The notes: generated by a model from the letters alone, not told the origin. Shown: positions 43,129 through 52,456, counted from the stretch's first letter. The stretch is 64,000 bases of DNA from JADJGC01 sp964576925 (GCA_964576925.1 CAZNWJ010000001.1:186001-250000); one strand, 5' to 3'. A program made the numbers and translations.

Positions 43129-44475
43129 ATGGATCTCCTCATGCTGTCACGCTTGCAGTTCGCGTTCACTGTTGGATTTCACTATCTCTTTCCCCCGCTC
43201 TCCATCGGACTCGGACTGATCCTGGTGATCATGGAAGGAATGTATCTCAAGACCCGTAATCCGCTATTCCAGCAGATGACGCGCTATTGGGTGCGCATCT
43301 TCGGATTGATTTTTGCCCTCGGTGTGGCAACCGGCATCGTAATGGAATTCCAGTTCGGCACCAACTGGTCGACCTATTCCCGCTACGTCGGCGATGTCTT
43401 CGGTAGCGCGCTGGCGGCCGAAGGGATATTCGCTTTCTTCCTCGAATCGGGCTTTTTGGCGATCCTGCTCTTCGGTTGGAATCGCGTCAGTCCGACGGTG
43501 CACTTCATTTCCACGATTCTGGTTTGTCTCGGAGCGCATTTCTCGGCGATTTGGATCGTCGTGGCTAACTCATGGCAGCAGACACCGGCAGGACACCACA
43601 TTGTCGGCGAAGGATTGGAAGCGCGCGCAGAAATCGTCGATTTCTGGGCGATGGTCTTCAACCCGTCGAGCGTTGATCGCATCTGGCATGTTTACATGGG
43701 CGCTTGGCAGGCAGGGGCATTCTTCGTGCTTAGCGTATCGGCGTTCTATCTCTTGCGAAAACGGCACGAGGAATTTGCCAAGTGGTCAATGAAGATTGCC
43801 CTGATCGTTGCCGCTGTCGCATCGATTCTGCAGTTAGTTTCCGGCCACGAGAGCGCCGCCGGCGTAGCCGTGAACCAGCCGGCAAAACTGGCAGCCTTTG
43901 AAGGCCATTACCCTGCCAATGAACCCGCACCGGCTTACCTGTTTGGCTGGGTTTGCGAGAAGGAGGAACGAGTCAAGTACGGTGTAGCGATTCCGGGCTT
44001 GCTGAGTTGGTTGATATACGGCGACGCCAGCAAGCCGGTGACCGGATTGCAGGCATTCCCACCCTCTGAGCGCCCACCTGTGAATATCGTTTTTCAGTCT
44101 TATCATGCGATGGTAGCGATCGGCATGGGGTTGATCGTGCTTGCCTGGGGCGGGCTGTTTCTCTGGTGGCGCAAGAAGCTCTTCAACCTGCGCTGGCTGC
44201 TTTGGATTTTCGTGTTCTCCGTTCTCGGCCCGCAGGCCGCCAATCAACTCGGTTGGATCTCCGCCGAGGTCGGCCGCCAACCCTACATCGTGCACAATCT
44301 CCTGCGGACGGAGGATGCTTTGTCGAAGACTGTGACGTCCGGCGAAGTGATCACGTCACTGATCATGTTCGGCGCGATATATCTCCTCCTGTTCATTCTC
44401 TTCCTCTATTTGATGAACGAGAAAATCCAGCACGGCCCGCACGCCGATGACCTTGAAGTTCGGAGACGCGCCTGA
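43129..44475 (+). CDS. cydA: cytochrome bd-type quinol oxidase subunit I
   Basis: A 448-residue membrane subunit that carries hemes b558, b595 and d and oxidises quinol. SRLQFAFTVGFHYLFPPLSIGLG holds the N-terminal heme-ligand His; the middle QLVSGHESA, GWISAEVGRQPYIVHNLLRT and the following TVTSGEVI are conserved. The protein is short in the quinol loop and has GRQPYIVH instead of GRQPWVV, as in the CIO-like (cyanide-insensitive) branch. It forms an operon with cydB (overlap 1 nt). No cydX was found. Confidence 0.95.
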   Translation: MDLLMLSRLQFAFTVGFHYLFPPLSIGLGLILVIMEGMYLKTRNPLFQQMTRYWVRIFGLIFALGVATGIVMEFQFGTNWSTYSRYVGDVFGSALAAEGIFAFFLESGFLAILLFGWNRVSPTVHFISTILVCLGAHFSAIWIVVANSWQQTPAGHHIVGEGLEARAEIVDFWAMVFNPSSVDRIWHVYMGAWQAGAFFVLSVSAFYLLRKRHEEFAKWSMKIALIVAAVASILQLVSGHESAAGVAVNQPAKLAAFEGHYPANEPAPAYLFGWVCEKEERVKYGVAIPGLLSWLIYGDASKPVTGLQAFPPSERPPVNIVFQSYHAMVAIGMGLIVLAWGGLFLWWRKKLFNLRWLLWIFVFSVLGPQAANQLGWISAEVGRQPYIVHNLLRTEDALSKTVTSGEVITSLIMFGAIYLLLFILFLYLMNEKIQHGPHADDLEVRRRA

Positions 44476-45500
44476 TGTTCGGACTTGACCTGCAGACGAT
44501 CTGGTTCATTCTGATCGGCGTGCTCTTCACCGGCTATGCGATTCTTGATGGCTTCGATCTCGGTGTCGGTGCGTTACACCTTCTCACCAAGAGCGATGAA
44601 GAACGGCGGATTTTCCTGAACTCCATCGGGCCAGTCTGGGACGGCAATGAGGTCTGGCTGGTGACCGCCGGCGGTGCCCTGTTTGCGGCGTTTCCCGAGG
44701 TTTATGCTACCGCCTTTTCCGGCTTCTATCTGGCGCTGATGTTTCTTCTCTTCTGCCTGATCTTCCGGGCCGTAGCGATCGAGTTTCGCAGCAAACGCCC
44801 GATGCCATGGTGGCGCAAAATGTGGGATGTCTCTTTCAGTATCAGCAGTTTGCTTGCAACTCTGATTATAGGTGTGGCGCTGGGCAATATAGCGATCGGC
44901 GTGCCCCTGGATGCACGTCACGAGTATGTCGGGACATTTCTCGGGCTCTTCAATCCCTATGCAATCCTCGTGGGAATCACGACCGTGGCGCTGTTTATGA
45001 TGCACGGAGCAATCTATGTCGTGATGAAAACCGAAGGCGCCTTGCACGACAAGGTGCGCGGCTGGATTAACAACACGATCATTTTCTTCATCATCTGTTA
45101 CGCGACCACCACAATGGTGACCTTGCTCTACGTACCGCACATGGCAGAGTACATCAAAAGCCACCCGATTCTATTCTTCGTTCCGTTGCTAAATATGCTG
45201 GCAATCGCAAACATCCCTCGCGAGATTTATCACGGTCGCGACTGGCGGGCGTTTATCTCCTCCAGTGCGGCAATCGCGCTGCTGTTGGCCTTGTTTGGGA
45301 TTGGCATGTTCCCCAATATGATCTTTTCAAATCCGAATCCCGAATTCAGTCTGACCATCTACAATGCGGCATCTTCAGAGAAAACACTCAACATTATGCT
45401 GATTATAGCCGCCTTGGGGGTGCCGCTGGTGCTGGCCTACACGATCAGTATCTACTGGATCTTCCGCGGCAAAGTGAAGCTCGATTCGAGCAGTTATTGA
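44475..45500 (+). CDS. cydB: cytochrome bd-type quinol oxidase subunit II
   Basis: A 341-residue, about nine-helix partner of CydA. LQTIWFILIGVLFTGYAILDGFDLGVG, GPVWDGNEVWLVTAGGALFAAFPEVYA and GFYLALMFLLFCLIFRAVAIEFR are family signatures. Starts on the last base of cydA, so stoichiometric translation is expected. High-affinity oxygen reduction suggests microaerobic or oxygen-stressed life. Confidence 0.96.
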   Translation: MFGLDLQTIWFILIGVLFTGYAILDGFDLGVGALHLLTKSDEERRIFLNSIGPVWDGNEVWLVTAGGALFAAFPEVYATAFSGFYLALMFLLFCLIFRAVAIEFRSKRPMPWWRKMWDVSFSISSLLATLIIGVALGNIAIGVPLDARHEYVGTFLGLFNPYAILVGITTVALFMMHGAIYVVMKTEGALHDKVRGWINNTIIFFIICYATTTMVTLLYVPHMAEYIKSHPILFFVPLLNMLAIANIPREIYHGRDWRAFISSSAAIALLLALFGIGMFPNMIFSNPNPEFSLTIYNAASSEKTLNIMLIIAALGVPLVLAYTISIYWIFRGKVKLDSSSY

Positions 45501-45506
45501 ACAACC

Positions 45507-45563
45507 GGCAGGTCTCCGGTAGAGAGTGTTCAATTGCTGGTTGTATCCGTTCAGAGACCTGCC
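45507..45563. repeat. inverted repeat after cydB
   Basis: GGCAGGTCTC (45507-45516) and GAGACCTGCC (45554-45563) are perfect 10-bp inverted repeats, 37 nt apart, between the convergent cydB and UPF0173 genes. Could be a bidirectional terminator stem with an inserted loop. Confidence 0.5.
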
Positions 45564-45585
45564 CTACGCCCCGAACTCTTGACGA

Positions 45586-46266
45586 TTAGATCTCTATCGT
45601 TTCGCCGGGATTGACGATCAGGCACTCGATGCCTTGCGCGCGAACTAACTTCGCAAACTCGTTGGGATCCTGCTTGATCATGTCGAAAGTGTTGTAGTGC
45701 ATCGGCACGACTTTCTTGGGGCGGAGGAATTCGACAGCCTTGGCGGCGTCGGTTGGCCCCATCGTGAAATTGTCGCCGATAGGCAATAGCGCCAGGTCGA
45801 TGGTATTCATCTCGCCGATCAATTTCATGTCCAGAAACAACCCCGTGTCGCCGGAATGATAGATCGTTTTGCCGCCGATATTGACCAGGATTCCGGCCGG
45901 GTTACCGCCGTAATCCTCGGCTTCTTTGAGCGTGGAGCCGTGATGGGCGATGGTCAGTTTCAGCCAGCCAAAGGGAAACTTCGCCGACCCGCCGATATGC
46001 AACGGATGAATCTTAAGGCCCTGTTTGGCGGCGTATTGAGTCAATTCAAAGTTGGATATGACCGTGGCGTCGTTCTTTCTGGCAATCGTCGGCGTATCGC
46101 CCCAGTGATCGCCGTGCCCATGCGAGACGACGACATATTGCACCTTGATATCTTCCGGCTTGCTCTTGGCCATCGGATTGCCGGTCAGGAACGGATCGAT
46201 AATCAGACCGTGACGATTATCTGAAATTTCCCAGCATGAGTGGCCGTGGAATTTGAGTTTGAGCAT
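45586..46266 (-). CDS. UPF0173 metal-dependent hydrolase (metallo-beta-lactamase fold)
   Basis: A 226-residue cytoplasmic enzyme. LKFHGHSCWEI at the start, the metal motif SHGHGDHWGD (HxHxDH), HSGDTGLF and the C-terminal MHYNTF are the ligand-bearing loops; GDNFTMGPTDAA is family wording. UPF0173 proteins resemble the L-ascorbate-6-phosphate lactonase UlaG, but the substrate is unknown. Single gene with a gap of 83 nt to its neighbour. Confidence 0.92.
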   Translation of the reverse strand: MLKLKFHGHSCWEISDNRHGLIIDPFLTGNPMAKSKPEDIKVQYVVVSHGHGDHWGDTPTIARKNDATVISNFELTQYAAKQGLKIHPLHIGGSAKFPFGWLKLTIAHHGSTLKEAEDYGGNPAGILVNIGGKTIYHSGDTGLFLDMKLIGEMNTIDLALLPIGDNFTMGPTDAAKAVEFLRPKKVVPMHYNTFDMIKQDPNEFAKLVRAQGIECLIVNPGETIEI

Positions 46267-46349
46267 GGGGTACCTCTTGAGTAAGAGTCGCTAGACTGCA
46301 ATGGCATTCTAATTGATGATTTGGCCAGTGTCAACTGCGCTTCAATCGC

Positions 46350-48197
46350 TCACAGGATCAAGTCACACTTCACTGTGCATCGCCACGATGTCGATGTATA
46401 GGAATCTTCTTCAATATAGAGAGTCCAGTTTACTACAGAATTTTCGTAGAGTACCTGAGTTGCCAGTTGGCCGCTGATTCGCAGCGACTTAAGCGGTTGC
46501 CAGCGCAAGCGGGCTTCGAAGTTCCAGTAGTCACGCTCGTACTCGGTGGTTCCGTAATCTAGAATGCTCAGTTGATAGCTGAGCATGCCCTGAATGTCAA
46601 TGGCGTTAGTCAGACCGTGAATACCGGCGAGTGCTACGGTGCAGTCAATCGCTCTACGTCGAGAATAAAAGGCGCGGAACGTCGGTACCCCGAAGGTTGC
46701 TGGGTAGAGCTCTTGAAAACTGGGTTCCACTTCGATACTGATGCGGTAGTCGTCCGCTCGCACCAGAGGACCAAGGAGATAGTCGATTGCTGAAACTTCC
46801 AACCACGAGATCTCTCGCCTCAACTCGGAATCCCAGATATATGACCGATAGCCGAGAGAGAGATGGCCGATGATGCTTTCCTGATTGGCATAATCACCTT
46901 CGGCAGCGCCGTTGAAATTGGGTGTGTGCAAAACGGAGAGGGAGGCAATCCCTTCGAGGTTGCGTCTGAGAAAGTGAGTCGCTGCAAGACTGAGGGCGAG
47001 TTGATGCTCCCGTACCTTGGACTGAAAAATCTCTGGGCTGTCATCAACGTCTCTGTCAGATCTCTTGTACGAGTGACTTTGATCATTGATCGTCCATGAC
47101 AAACTTGCTTCGATGTTAGTCGTACCGGGAGGTAGCTCAAGTCCGTAGTAGCCGTTAAATCGATCCAACAAGAACTGAACAGGCTTGATCTCCGTCTGCG
47201 AGAGCAAGTTTAGAGTGACCGCAATCTGTCCGTGATCACTCGAGGTTTCAGACTCCCTTGCGTCGAAGGGAGATGTCTGCCCCGTAGAATATCTGCCTAT
47301 ATCATGGGACTCCCGCGGGGTTCTGACTCGACCGAACGCCAAATCCAGCTGCCCCCAACAGGTCGAATTCCAGAATTTCTCAATTCCGACTTGAACCTCC
47401 GTCTCGCGGCTTATATCCGATTGACTAGAGCTTCTGGAATAGGCGTATGTAAGACTGGACGACGATTCGTCGGATCGCGATTGCCTGCGATTACGCAAGC
47501 GACTGAGAATGAGGCGTTGATTGAGCACAAGGCCACGGCCCAGTCCGATTCGTAAATCCTCTTGGGTTTCGAAGTTAGAGAGTTCTGATCCTGACGAGTA
47601 CGTGCCGACTCTGGTGCCACTCGGAGTCGAAGAATATGACGAATAGACAAAAAGGCGTTCTGTGCTTAGAAAGCGGTTAAGAATCCCAATCGAGTGTTGT
47701 CTGCTGTCGAAAAGCAGTTCTCGTTCAACAAGGAAGTAGGGCACATGCTGCGAGTCAATCTCGAACTGATTCTCTGACCAGTAGTCTAGTCGATGCTCCA
47801 GATTCCAATCGATTGTCTTTTCGGCCCCATTGCTTCCAAGTGACCTGAATTCATCGTTGGCATGATCGTATTCGAGGTATCCTAATGAATAACGAATCAG
47901 GGGTCCGATCTGAAGTGCCCCGGCGACCCGCTTTTTCAGGTCCCATTTCTGCTCGTCTCTGCGTGGCGAGTAGTTAAGCGCTTTCGGAGCCCTCAGAGAA
48001 AACTTGTTGTCAATTCCGGCGCCAATACTCAAATCGAACGATGCAAGTCCATCTCTGTGATCAGCAAAACCTAATTCAATTTGCCTGGCTCCGATGATAC
48101 GACCGAGAAAGAAATCGAGCGGGATTGTTTCTGCGAGCGACGCAGAAACGGATACTAACAGAACTGCCCATACCTTTATGATCCAACCTGCGCGCAT
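46350..48197 (-). CDS. predicted outer-membrane beta-barrel protein, unknown function
   Basis: A 615-residue protein with a signal peptide (WIIKVWAVLLVSVSASLAE) and long alternating polar/aromatic strands typical of large barrels (LRYSLGYLEYDHA, LEHRLDYWSENQFEI, LRWQPLKSLRISGQL, final WRCTVKCDLIL). No plug domain, TonB box or known family is visible. AAAGGAG precedes its ATG, 15 nt after mnmA, so it is the last gene of the iscR-iscS-mnmA transcript, which is unexpected for an outer-membrane protein. Confidence 0.65.
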   Translation of the reverse strand: MRAGWIIKVWAVLLVSVSASLAETIPLDFFLGRIIGARQIELGFADHRDGLASFDLSIGAGIDNKFSLRAPKALNYSPRRDEQKWDLKKRVAGALQIGPLIRYSLGYLEYDHANDEFRSLGSNGAEKTIDWNLEHRLDYWSENQFEIDSQHVPYFLVERELLFDSRQHSIGILNRFLSTERLFVYSSYSSTPSGTRVGTYSSGSELSNFETQEDLRIGLGRGLVLNQRLILSRLRNRRQSRSDESSSSLTYAYSRSSSQSDISRETEVQVGIEKFWNSTCWGQLDLAFGRVRTPRESHDIGRYSTGQTSPFDARESETSSDHGQIAVTLNLLSQTEIKPVQFLLDRFNGYYGLELPPGTTNIEASLSWTINDQSHSYKRSDRDVDDSPEIFQSKVREHQLALSLAATHFLRRNLEGIASLSVLHTPNFNGAAEGDYANQESIIGHLSLGYRSYIWDSELRREISWLEVSAIDYLLGPLVRADDYRISIEVEPSFQELYPATFGVPTFRAFYSRRRAIDCTVALAGIHGLTNAIDIQGMLSYQLSILDYGTTEYERDYWNFEARLRWQPLKSLRISGQLATQVLYENSVVNWTLYIEEDSYTSTSWRCTVKCDLIL

Positions 48198-48212
48198 GCA
48201 CGCTCCTTTTAC

Positions 48213-49334
48213 CTACGCGATCTTGCCACCTCCCAGCACGACATCATCGTCGTAGAAGACGCAGCTTTGACCGGGAGTGACCGCCCGCTGCTTATCATGC
48301 AGTCTAATCGCCACGTTTCCGTTTGTCAAGAGAGTGACGGTGCCCGGCACCGGTTTGTGCAAGTAGCGAATTTTGATCAGGGCGTGAAATGAGCTGAGTC
48401 CATTCATCGCTTGCCGATCGGAATTAGTCGGATCGAGCGCCACCCAGTTGACTTCCTTGACCTCAAAGGACTCAACCAACAAGTCGTCGTCATCGCCGAT
48501 CACGATCTCGTTCTTCTCGGGAAGAATCTGCGTGACGTACTTCTTCTCCGTCGTGTTGATCTGGATCCGCTTGCGCTGGCCGATCGTGTAGCGATAGTAG
48601 CCGTCGTGCTCGCCGACGACATTGCCGGCCGTATCGCGCACGACCCCGGGCCGCGCCAGTTCCGGGTGGCGCTTCTCGACCAGGCGCACATAGTTATTGT
48701 CCGGCACAAAGCAGATTTCGCGTGATTCCTCGCGCTCGGCGTTAACGAGGCCGTATTCGCGCCCCAGTCGGCGCACTTCGGACTTGTGCAGCCCTCCGAG
48801 CGGAAACATCGTCCGTGCCAGTGATTCCTGCCTCAAGCCCCAGAGAAAGTACGACTGGTCGCGCGTCGGATCGACACCCTTGAGAATTGCATAGCGTCCG
48901 GTCGTTTCGTCGCGGCCGATGCGGGCGTAGTGGCCGGTGGCCAGGAAATCACAGCCGAGCTGCTTGACCTTACTCTCCAGCAATTCCCATTTCACTTTGT
49001 AATTGCAGACCACGCAGGGATTCGGTGTCCGCCCCTGGACATACTCGCTGACGAAATCCTTGATCACCGTCTCGCGAAAGTCCTCATGCATGTTCAACAC
49101 ATAGTGGGGAATATCGTACGTGTAACAGACGCTCCTCGCGTCATCGAACATCTCGAGCGAACAGCAGCGCCGGGAAATCTGTTTGTCCTCGCCGCCAACC
49201 TCGGCGAAATCCCATAACTTCATGGTCAGGCCGATCACATCATAACCCTGCTTCTTGAGCATGACGGCAGCGACCGAGCTGTCGATCCCTCCCGACATGG
49301 CGACGGCGACGAGTGTCTTTTTCTCTGTATTCAT
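48213..49334 (-). CDS. mnmA: tRNA-specific 2-thiouridylase MnmA
   Basis: A 373-residue enzyme that thiolates U34 of tRNA-Lys/Glu/Gln using ATP and persulfide sulfur. AMSGGIDSSVAAVMLKKQGYDVIG is the PP-loop, CVVCNYKVKW and SREICFVPDNNY carry the two catalytic cysteines, YAILKGVDPTRDQSYFLWGL and TIGQRKRI are conserved. Directly follows a cysteine desulfurase (gap 17 nt), the probable sulfur donor. Confidence 0.96.
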   Translation of the reverse strand: MNTEKKTLVAVAMSGGIDSSVAAVMLKKQGYDVIGLTMKLWDFAEVGGEDKQISRRCCSLEMFDDARSVCYTYDIPHYVLNMHEDFRETVIKDFVSEYVQGRTPNPCVVCNYKVKWELLESKVKQLGCDFLATGHYARIGRDETTGRYAILKGVDPTRDQSYFLWGLRQESLARTMFPLGGLHKSEVRRLGREYGLVNAEREESREICFVPDNNYVRLVEKRHPELARPGVVRDTAGNVVGEHDGYYRYTIGQRKRIQINTTEKKYVTQILPEKNEIVIGDDDDLLVESFEVKEVNWVALDPTNSDRQAMNGLSSFHALIKIRYLHKPVPGTVTLLTNGNVAIRLHDKQRAVTPGQSCVFYDDDVVLGGGKIA

Positions 49335-49351
49335 GGTGAAGAGTGAATGAT

Positions 49352-50515
49352 CTATCGTCCGGCGTATTGCGGCGACATTTTGCGCAGGCGTTCAACGATC
49401 GGCGGCAAAGCGGCGAGCAGTGAATCAACTTCCGCTTCGGTGTTGCCGCGGCCCAGCGAGAAGCGCACAGCAGAAGAAGCCTCCTGACGCGGGATTCCCA
49501 TAGCGAGGAGCACATGCGAGGGTTCGGTTGCGCCGGAGGTGCATGCTGATCCGGAGGAAACCTCGATACCCGCCATGTCGAGCGAAACGATGATGGCCTC
49601 GCCGTCGCAGCCCGGAAAGGTGAAGAACAGTGTTCCGGGCAGCCCGTTCTGCCGGTCGCCGTGGAGTCGCGCTTCCGGTATGTTGGACAAAACACCGTCG
49701 CCAAGCTTCCGGCTCAGATTGCGCAAATGATCGTTATTCCTCTGAAGCTCGGAGATGGAAAGCTCCAGCGCCTTTGCCATTCCGACGGCGCCGGCGACAT
49801 TCTCGGTGCCGGCCCGTTTGCCGCGCTCATGGGCGCCGCCGTGAATCAGCGGCGAAAAGCGCGTGCCGATTCGAGCAGAATGCAAACCGATTCCCTTCGG
49901 CCCATAGAATTTGTGCGCGGATGCAGAAAGCAGGTCGACCTCGAGTTCCCTGATATTGACCGGCATCTTGCCGACGGCCTGTGTGGCGTCAGTATGGAAG
50001 AGCACGCTCCGTTCATGAGCGATACTGCAAAGCTGCTTGAGCTTCTGAATCGTACCGACTTCATTGTTGGCACAGATGATGGAGACCAAAATCGTATCGG
50101 GACGGATGGCACGTCTCAGCTCGTCTTCATTGACATACCCGAGGTTATCAACATCGAGATAGGTAACTTCGTAACCGTGACCCTCCAGAAAACGGCACGG
50201 CTCCAAAACTGCCTGGTGCTCGATTTTAGTGGTGATGATGTGGCGGCCTTTATGAGCCAGCAGATCAGCAACACCCTTGATCGCAAGATTGGTCGCTTCG
50301 GTGGCTCCGGCAGTGAAATAGAGTTCGTCGGGGCGGCAATTGAGCAACGTCGCGATTTTCTCGCGCGATCGCTCCAGCCCGGCCCGCGCTGTCTGCCCGA
50401 CGGCATGAACGGACGATGCATTACCGTAATGATCGCTCAAGTAGGGTAGCATCGCCTCGAGTGCCCGCGGATCGAGAGGCGTCGTGCTGTTATGATCGAA
50501 GTAGATTCGCTTCAT
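49352..50515 (-). CDS. iscS: cysteine desulfurase (IscS/NifS class I)
   Basis: A 387-residue PLP enzyme that releases sulfur from cysteine as a persulfide for Fe-S clusters and tRNA thiolation. IYFDHNSTTPLDPRALEAM starts the fold; HTDATQAVGK, SAHKFYGPKGIG (PLP lysine), and SSGSACTSG (persulfide cysteine) are in place. ATG 50515 overlaps the regulator gene by 26 nt; upstream in-frame TTG 50539 would add eight residues and is not supported. No IscU follows; mnmA does, so a main role in tRNA thiolation is plausible. Confidence 0.93.
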   Translation of the reverse strand: MKRIYFDHNSTTPLDPRALEAMLPYLSDHYGNASSVHAVGQTARAGLERSREKIATLLNCRPDELYFTAGATEATNLAIKGVADLLAHKGRHIITTKIEHQAVLEPCRFLEGHGYEVTYLDVDNLGYVNEDELRRAIRPDTILVSIICANNEVGTIQKLKQLCSIAHERSVLFHTDATQAVGKMPVNIRELEVDLLSASAHKFYGPKGIGLHSARIGTRFSPLIHGGAHERGKRAGTENVAGAVGMAKALELSISELQRNNDHLRNLSRKLGDGVLSNIPEARLHGDRQNGLPGTLFFTFPGCDGEAIIVSLDMAGIEVSSGSACTSGATEPSHVLLAMGIPRQEASSAVRFSLGRGNTEAEVDSLLAALPPIVERLRKMSPQYAGR

Positions 50516-50951
50516 CAGTTTTCGCCTGCACCTGTTCAATCAGGCCGGTTTCAATATTCTTGAGATCTTGCAGCGAGGTGCGAAAGAGCTTGCTGTTGAC
50601 ATCCGCCTCCAACTCCGACCAGAAGCGGCGCGAGGCACAGATATCGCGCTTCTCGCATTCTTCTTCGTGTTCCGGATTATGACACTGGCTGAATTTGACC
50701 GGACCATCCAGAACGGCGATGACTTCTCCGATCGAAATCTGGTCAGCCGGTCGGGCAAGGACATATCCGCCCTGAGCTCCGCGTTTGGACAAAATGATCC
50801 CGGAGCGCTTGAGCTTGTTAAAGATCTGTTCGAGATACGGCAGTGAGATATCTTCAAGCTGGGCAATTCGCGCCGTCGATAAAGGACGGTTAGCCTTGAC
50901 CACCGCCAAGAGTGCGCGAATGCCATATCGTCCTCGGGTCGAAATTGCCAA
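50490..50951 (-). CDS. Rrf2-family transcriptional regulator (IscR/CymR type)
   Basis: A 153-residue winged-helix regulator. ISTRGRYGIRALLAVVKANRP, IAQLEDISLPYLEQIFNKLKRSGIILSKRGAQGGYVLAR is the DNA-binding part, and three cysteines C-x8-C-x5-C (QCHNPEHEEECEKRDIC) can bind an Fe-S cluster. Start is TTG 50951, 5 nt after GAGGAG. It heads the iscS-mnmA operon, which it probably regulates together with itself; a palindrome covers its promoter. Confidence 0.9.
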   Translation of the reverse strand: MAISTRGRYGIRALLAVVKANRPLSTARIAQLEDISLPYLEQIFNKLKRSGIILSKRGAQGGYVLARPADQISIGEVIAVLDGPVKFSQCHNPEHEEECEKRDICASRRFWSELEADVNSKLFRTSLQDLKNIETGLIEQVQAKTDEANLLRS

Positions 50952-50971
50952 ATGCTCTCCTCAGTTGACAA

Positions 50972-51003
50972 GACAGGATACGAATCCTTATCGATCCTGT
51001 CAA
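50972..51003 (-). promoter_or_regulatory. promoter with overlapping operator of the Rrf2-iscS-mnmA operon
   Basis: On the minus strand TTGACA (51003-50998), 17-nt spacer, TATCCT (50980-50975). Inverted repeat GACAGGAT (50972-50979)/ATCCTGTC (50994-51001) spans the promoter, so bound regulator would block RNA polymerase. The sites are 21 nt from the TTG start codon. The sequence is not the E. coli IscR site, as expected for a distant homologue. Confidence 0.7.
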
Positions 51004-51052
51004 GATTGACGGCCCCTCGGAAGAATACGTGAAATGCCGCGCGTGCAGTAGT

Positions 51053-51781
51053 CTATTCCTGAGCCGATTTCAGACGAGGATCAACGAATTGCAGCGCTGC
51101 ATCCAGTACATTTGAGAGGTTGAGGGGTATTTCATGGCCGAGGCTGGGTATTACCGTAAACTGGTGCTTGAATCCTGCGGATTTGAAGATGTCGACCATA
51201 TCCAATTGGTAGGGTCGGAAGTAGTCGCCGCGACCGGCAAGAATTACGCCCTTGAGACCTTTTTGAGCCGCTTGGCTCACAAGTAGACTATCGAACTCCC
51301 GCGGCATGCCCGGACAGTGCGCAACAAACCCCAGTACCGGCAAGACTCCCTGGAGCGTTACATCGATTGCCATAGTCGCTCCGGCGGAGAAACCACCAAT
51401 AATAACCCTGCCGGTATCAATCGCGTACTCTGTCCTGACTTCATCAAATGCCCGTCGAATCACCTTCCGGCCGTCAGGAATTCGGTTCCACCAGTTGTAG
51501 CCGCCGCGGCTCTTCTCGTTTGATTGGACAAACAAGCAGATGTAGCGATCGGCATAAAGGTCAGGAACGAAGTAGGGTTGAAGTTCTTCTTTGTTGCCGT
51601 AGGCGCCGTGAAGGACGATAAACAAGGGGTACGAGCTTGTGGAATCATAATTGATAGGTAATCTGACATCATAGGCTTCCCCCTTAATCAACTGCTGTGC
51701 AGTGAGTGAATGATAAGAAACAGGCAGCGCCTGAAGGATGCATGAAATCAGAATCGACGCTGAAAGCGGAGAAACTCTCAT
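51053..51781 (-). CDS. exported alpha/beta hydrolase (esterase-like)
   Basis: A 242-residue protein with an N-terminal hydrophobic stretch (LSASILISCILQALPVSY) acting as signal peptide. YPLFIVLHGAYGNKEE, GGFSAGATMAI (nucleophile Ser in GFSAG), VILAGRGDYFRPYQ (acid) and PSLGHEIP (His) give the catalytic triad. Resembles predicted PHB-depolymerase/dienelactone-hydrolase esterases; substrate unknown. Confidence 0.8.
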   Translation of the reverse strand: MRVSPLSASILISCILQALPVSYHSLTAQQLIKGEAYDVRLPINYDSTSSYPLFIVLHGAYGNKEELQPYFVPDLYADRYICLFVQSNEKSRGGYNWWNRIPDGRKVIRRAFDEVRTEYAIDTGRVIIGGFSAGATMAIDVTLQGVLPVLGFVAHCPGMPREFDSLLVSQAAQKGLKGVILAGRGDYFRPYQLDMVDIFKSAGFKHQFTVIPSLGHEIPLNLSNVLDAALQFVDPRLKSAQE

Positions 51782-51872
51782 TAGAGTTCACCTTTGCATT
51801 GATTAGCATATTGAACAGTAATCATTTAGAAGTTAGACGTTACAAAAATGCTGCCGTTTAGCACCAAACAGA

Positions 51873-51899
51873 AGGCGATCCGGGTTTACCGGATCGCCT
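51873..51899. terminator. perfect hairpin upstream of the esterase gene
   Basis: AGGCGATCCGG (51873-51883)/CCGGATCGCCT (51889-51899), loop GTTTA. On the minus strand it is followed by TCTGTTTG, a weak T-tract, so it may end the transcript of the 80-residue gene as a second stop, or regulate the esterase gene 92 nt further on. Confidence 0.5.
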
Positions 51900-51961
51900 G
51901 CCACCGAATCGGGCTGTCGGTGCGTGGGAGTGTGGGGATAGAGTGAGTTTTGTATCGGAAA

Positions 51962-52004
51962 CGGGTCGGCAGTCGGGTGGAAATCGCGGGAGTCTGCCGA
52001 CCCG
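51962..52004 (-). terminator. terminator of the 80-residue gene
   Basis: Perfect 11-bp stem CGGGTCGGCAG (minus strand 52004-51994)/CTGCCGACCCG (51972-51962), 21-nt loop, followed by TTTCC on the minus strand. It lies 11 nt after the stop codon. Confidence 0.6.
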
Positions 52005-52015
52005 CTCTGTATGGG

Positions 52016-52258
52016 CTACTTTCCGTCTAACAGCGTTTTTCTCTCGATCATGTCTAGCAGGGCGCGGGCGCGGCAGGTGAAGCGGTCCGCGGGCACTGTC
52101 AAGTTCATCTCCATGTAGAACTCGTGAGCCTTCTCGACTGCCTCTTCGGCCAACTGCCTCGCGAACTCGATCTCGTCGTTGAGATACTTCCGGTAAGCTA
52201 GTCGATAGAGGGAGTCGTGTTGTTCAAGTGCGTTCATTTTCATGTGATCCATTCTCAT
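52016..52258 (-). CDS. small hypothetical protein
   Basis: An 80-residue, mainly helical and charged protein (RLAYRKYLNDEIEFARQLAEEAVEKAHEF). ATG 52258 has AAGGA 5 nt upstream and the gene is followed by a good terminator, which supports it as real. No family recognised. Divergent from the SulP gene. Confidence 0.6.
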   Translation of the reverse strand: MRMDHMKMNALEQHDSLYRLAYRKYLNDEIEFARQLAEEAVEKAHEFYMEMNLTVPADRFTCRARALLDMIERKTLLDGK

Positions 52259-52456
52259 TTCATCCTTACTGTCGCACTCGGTGTGTGCAGGTTCGCGAAA
52301 AATCAGGAGACGACTTAGAATACGCTCCGGGTTCTTATTCCATTGCCTGACAACGAATTACGTAGCACGGCCGATCGACAAGGACCGTTTGGGGAAAAAT
52401 TCTCTCCCACATGCGATGCCAAACAGTATATAGTTGCCCCTTTTTGGAACTGGACG

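Noticed and set aside
49661..50449. 262-codon plus-strand frame opposite iscS
   Set aside because: Antisense shadow; the minus strand encodes all cysteine desulfurase motifs.
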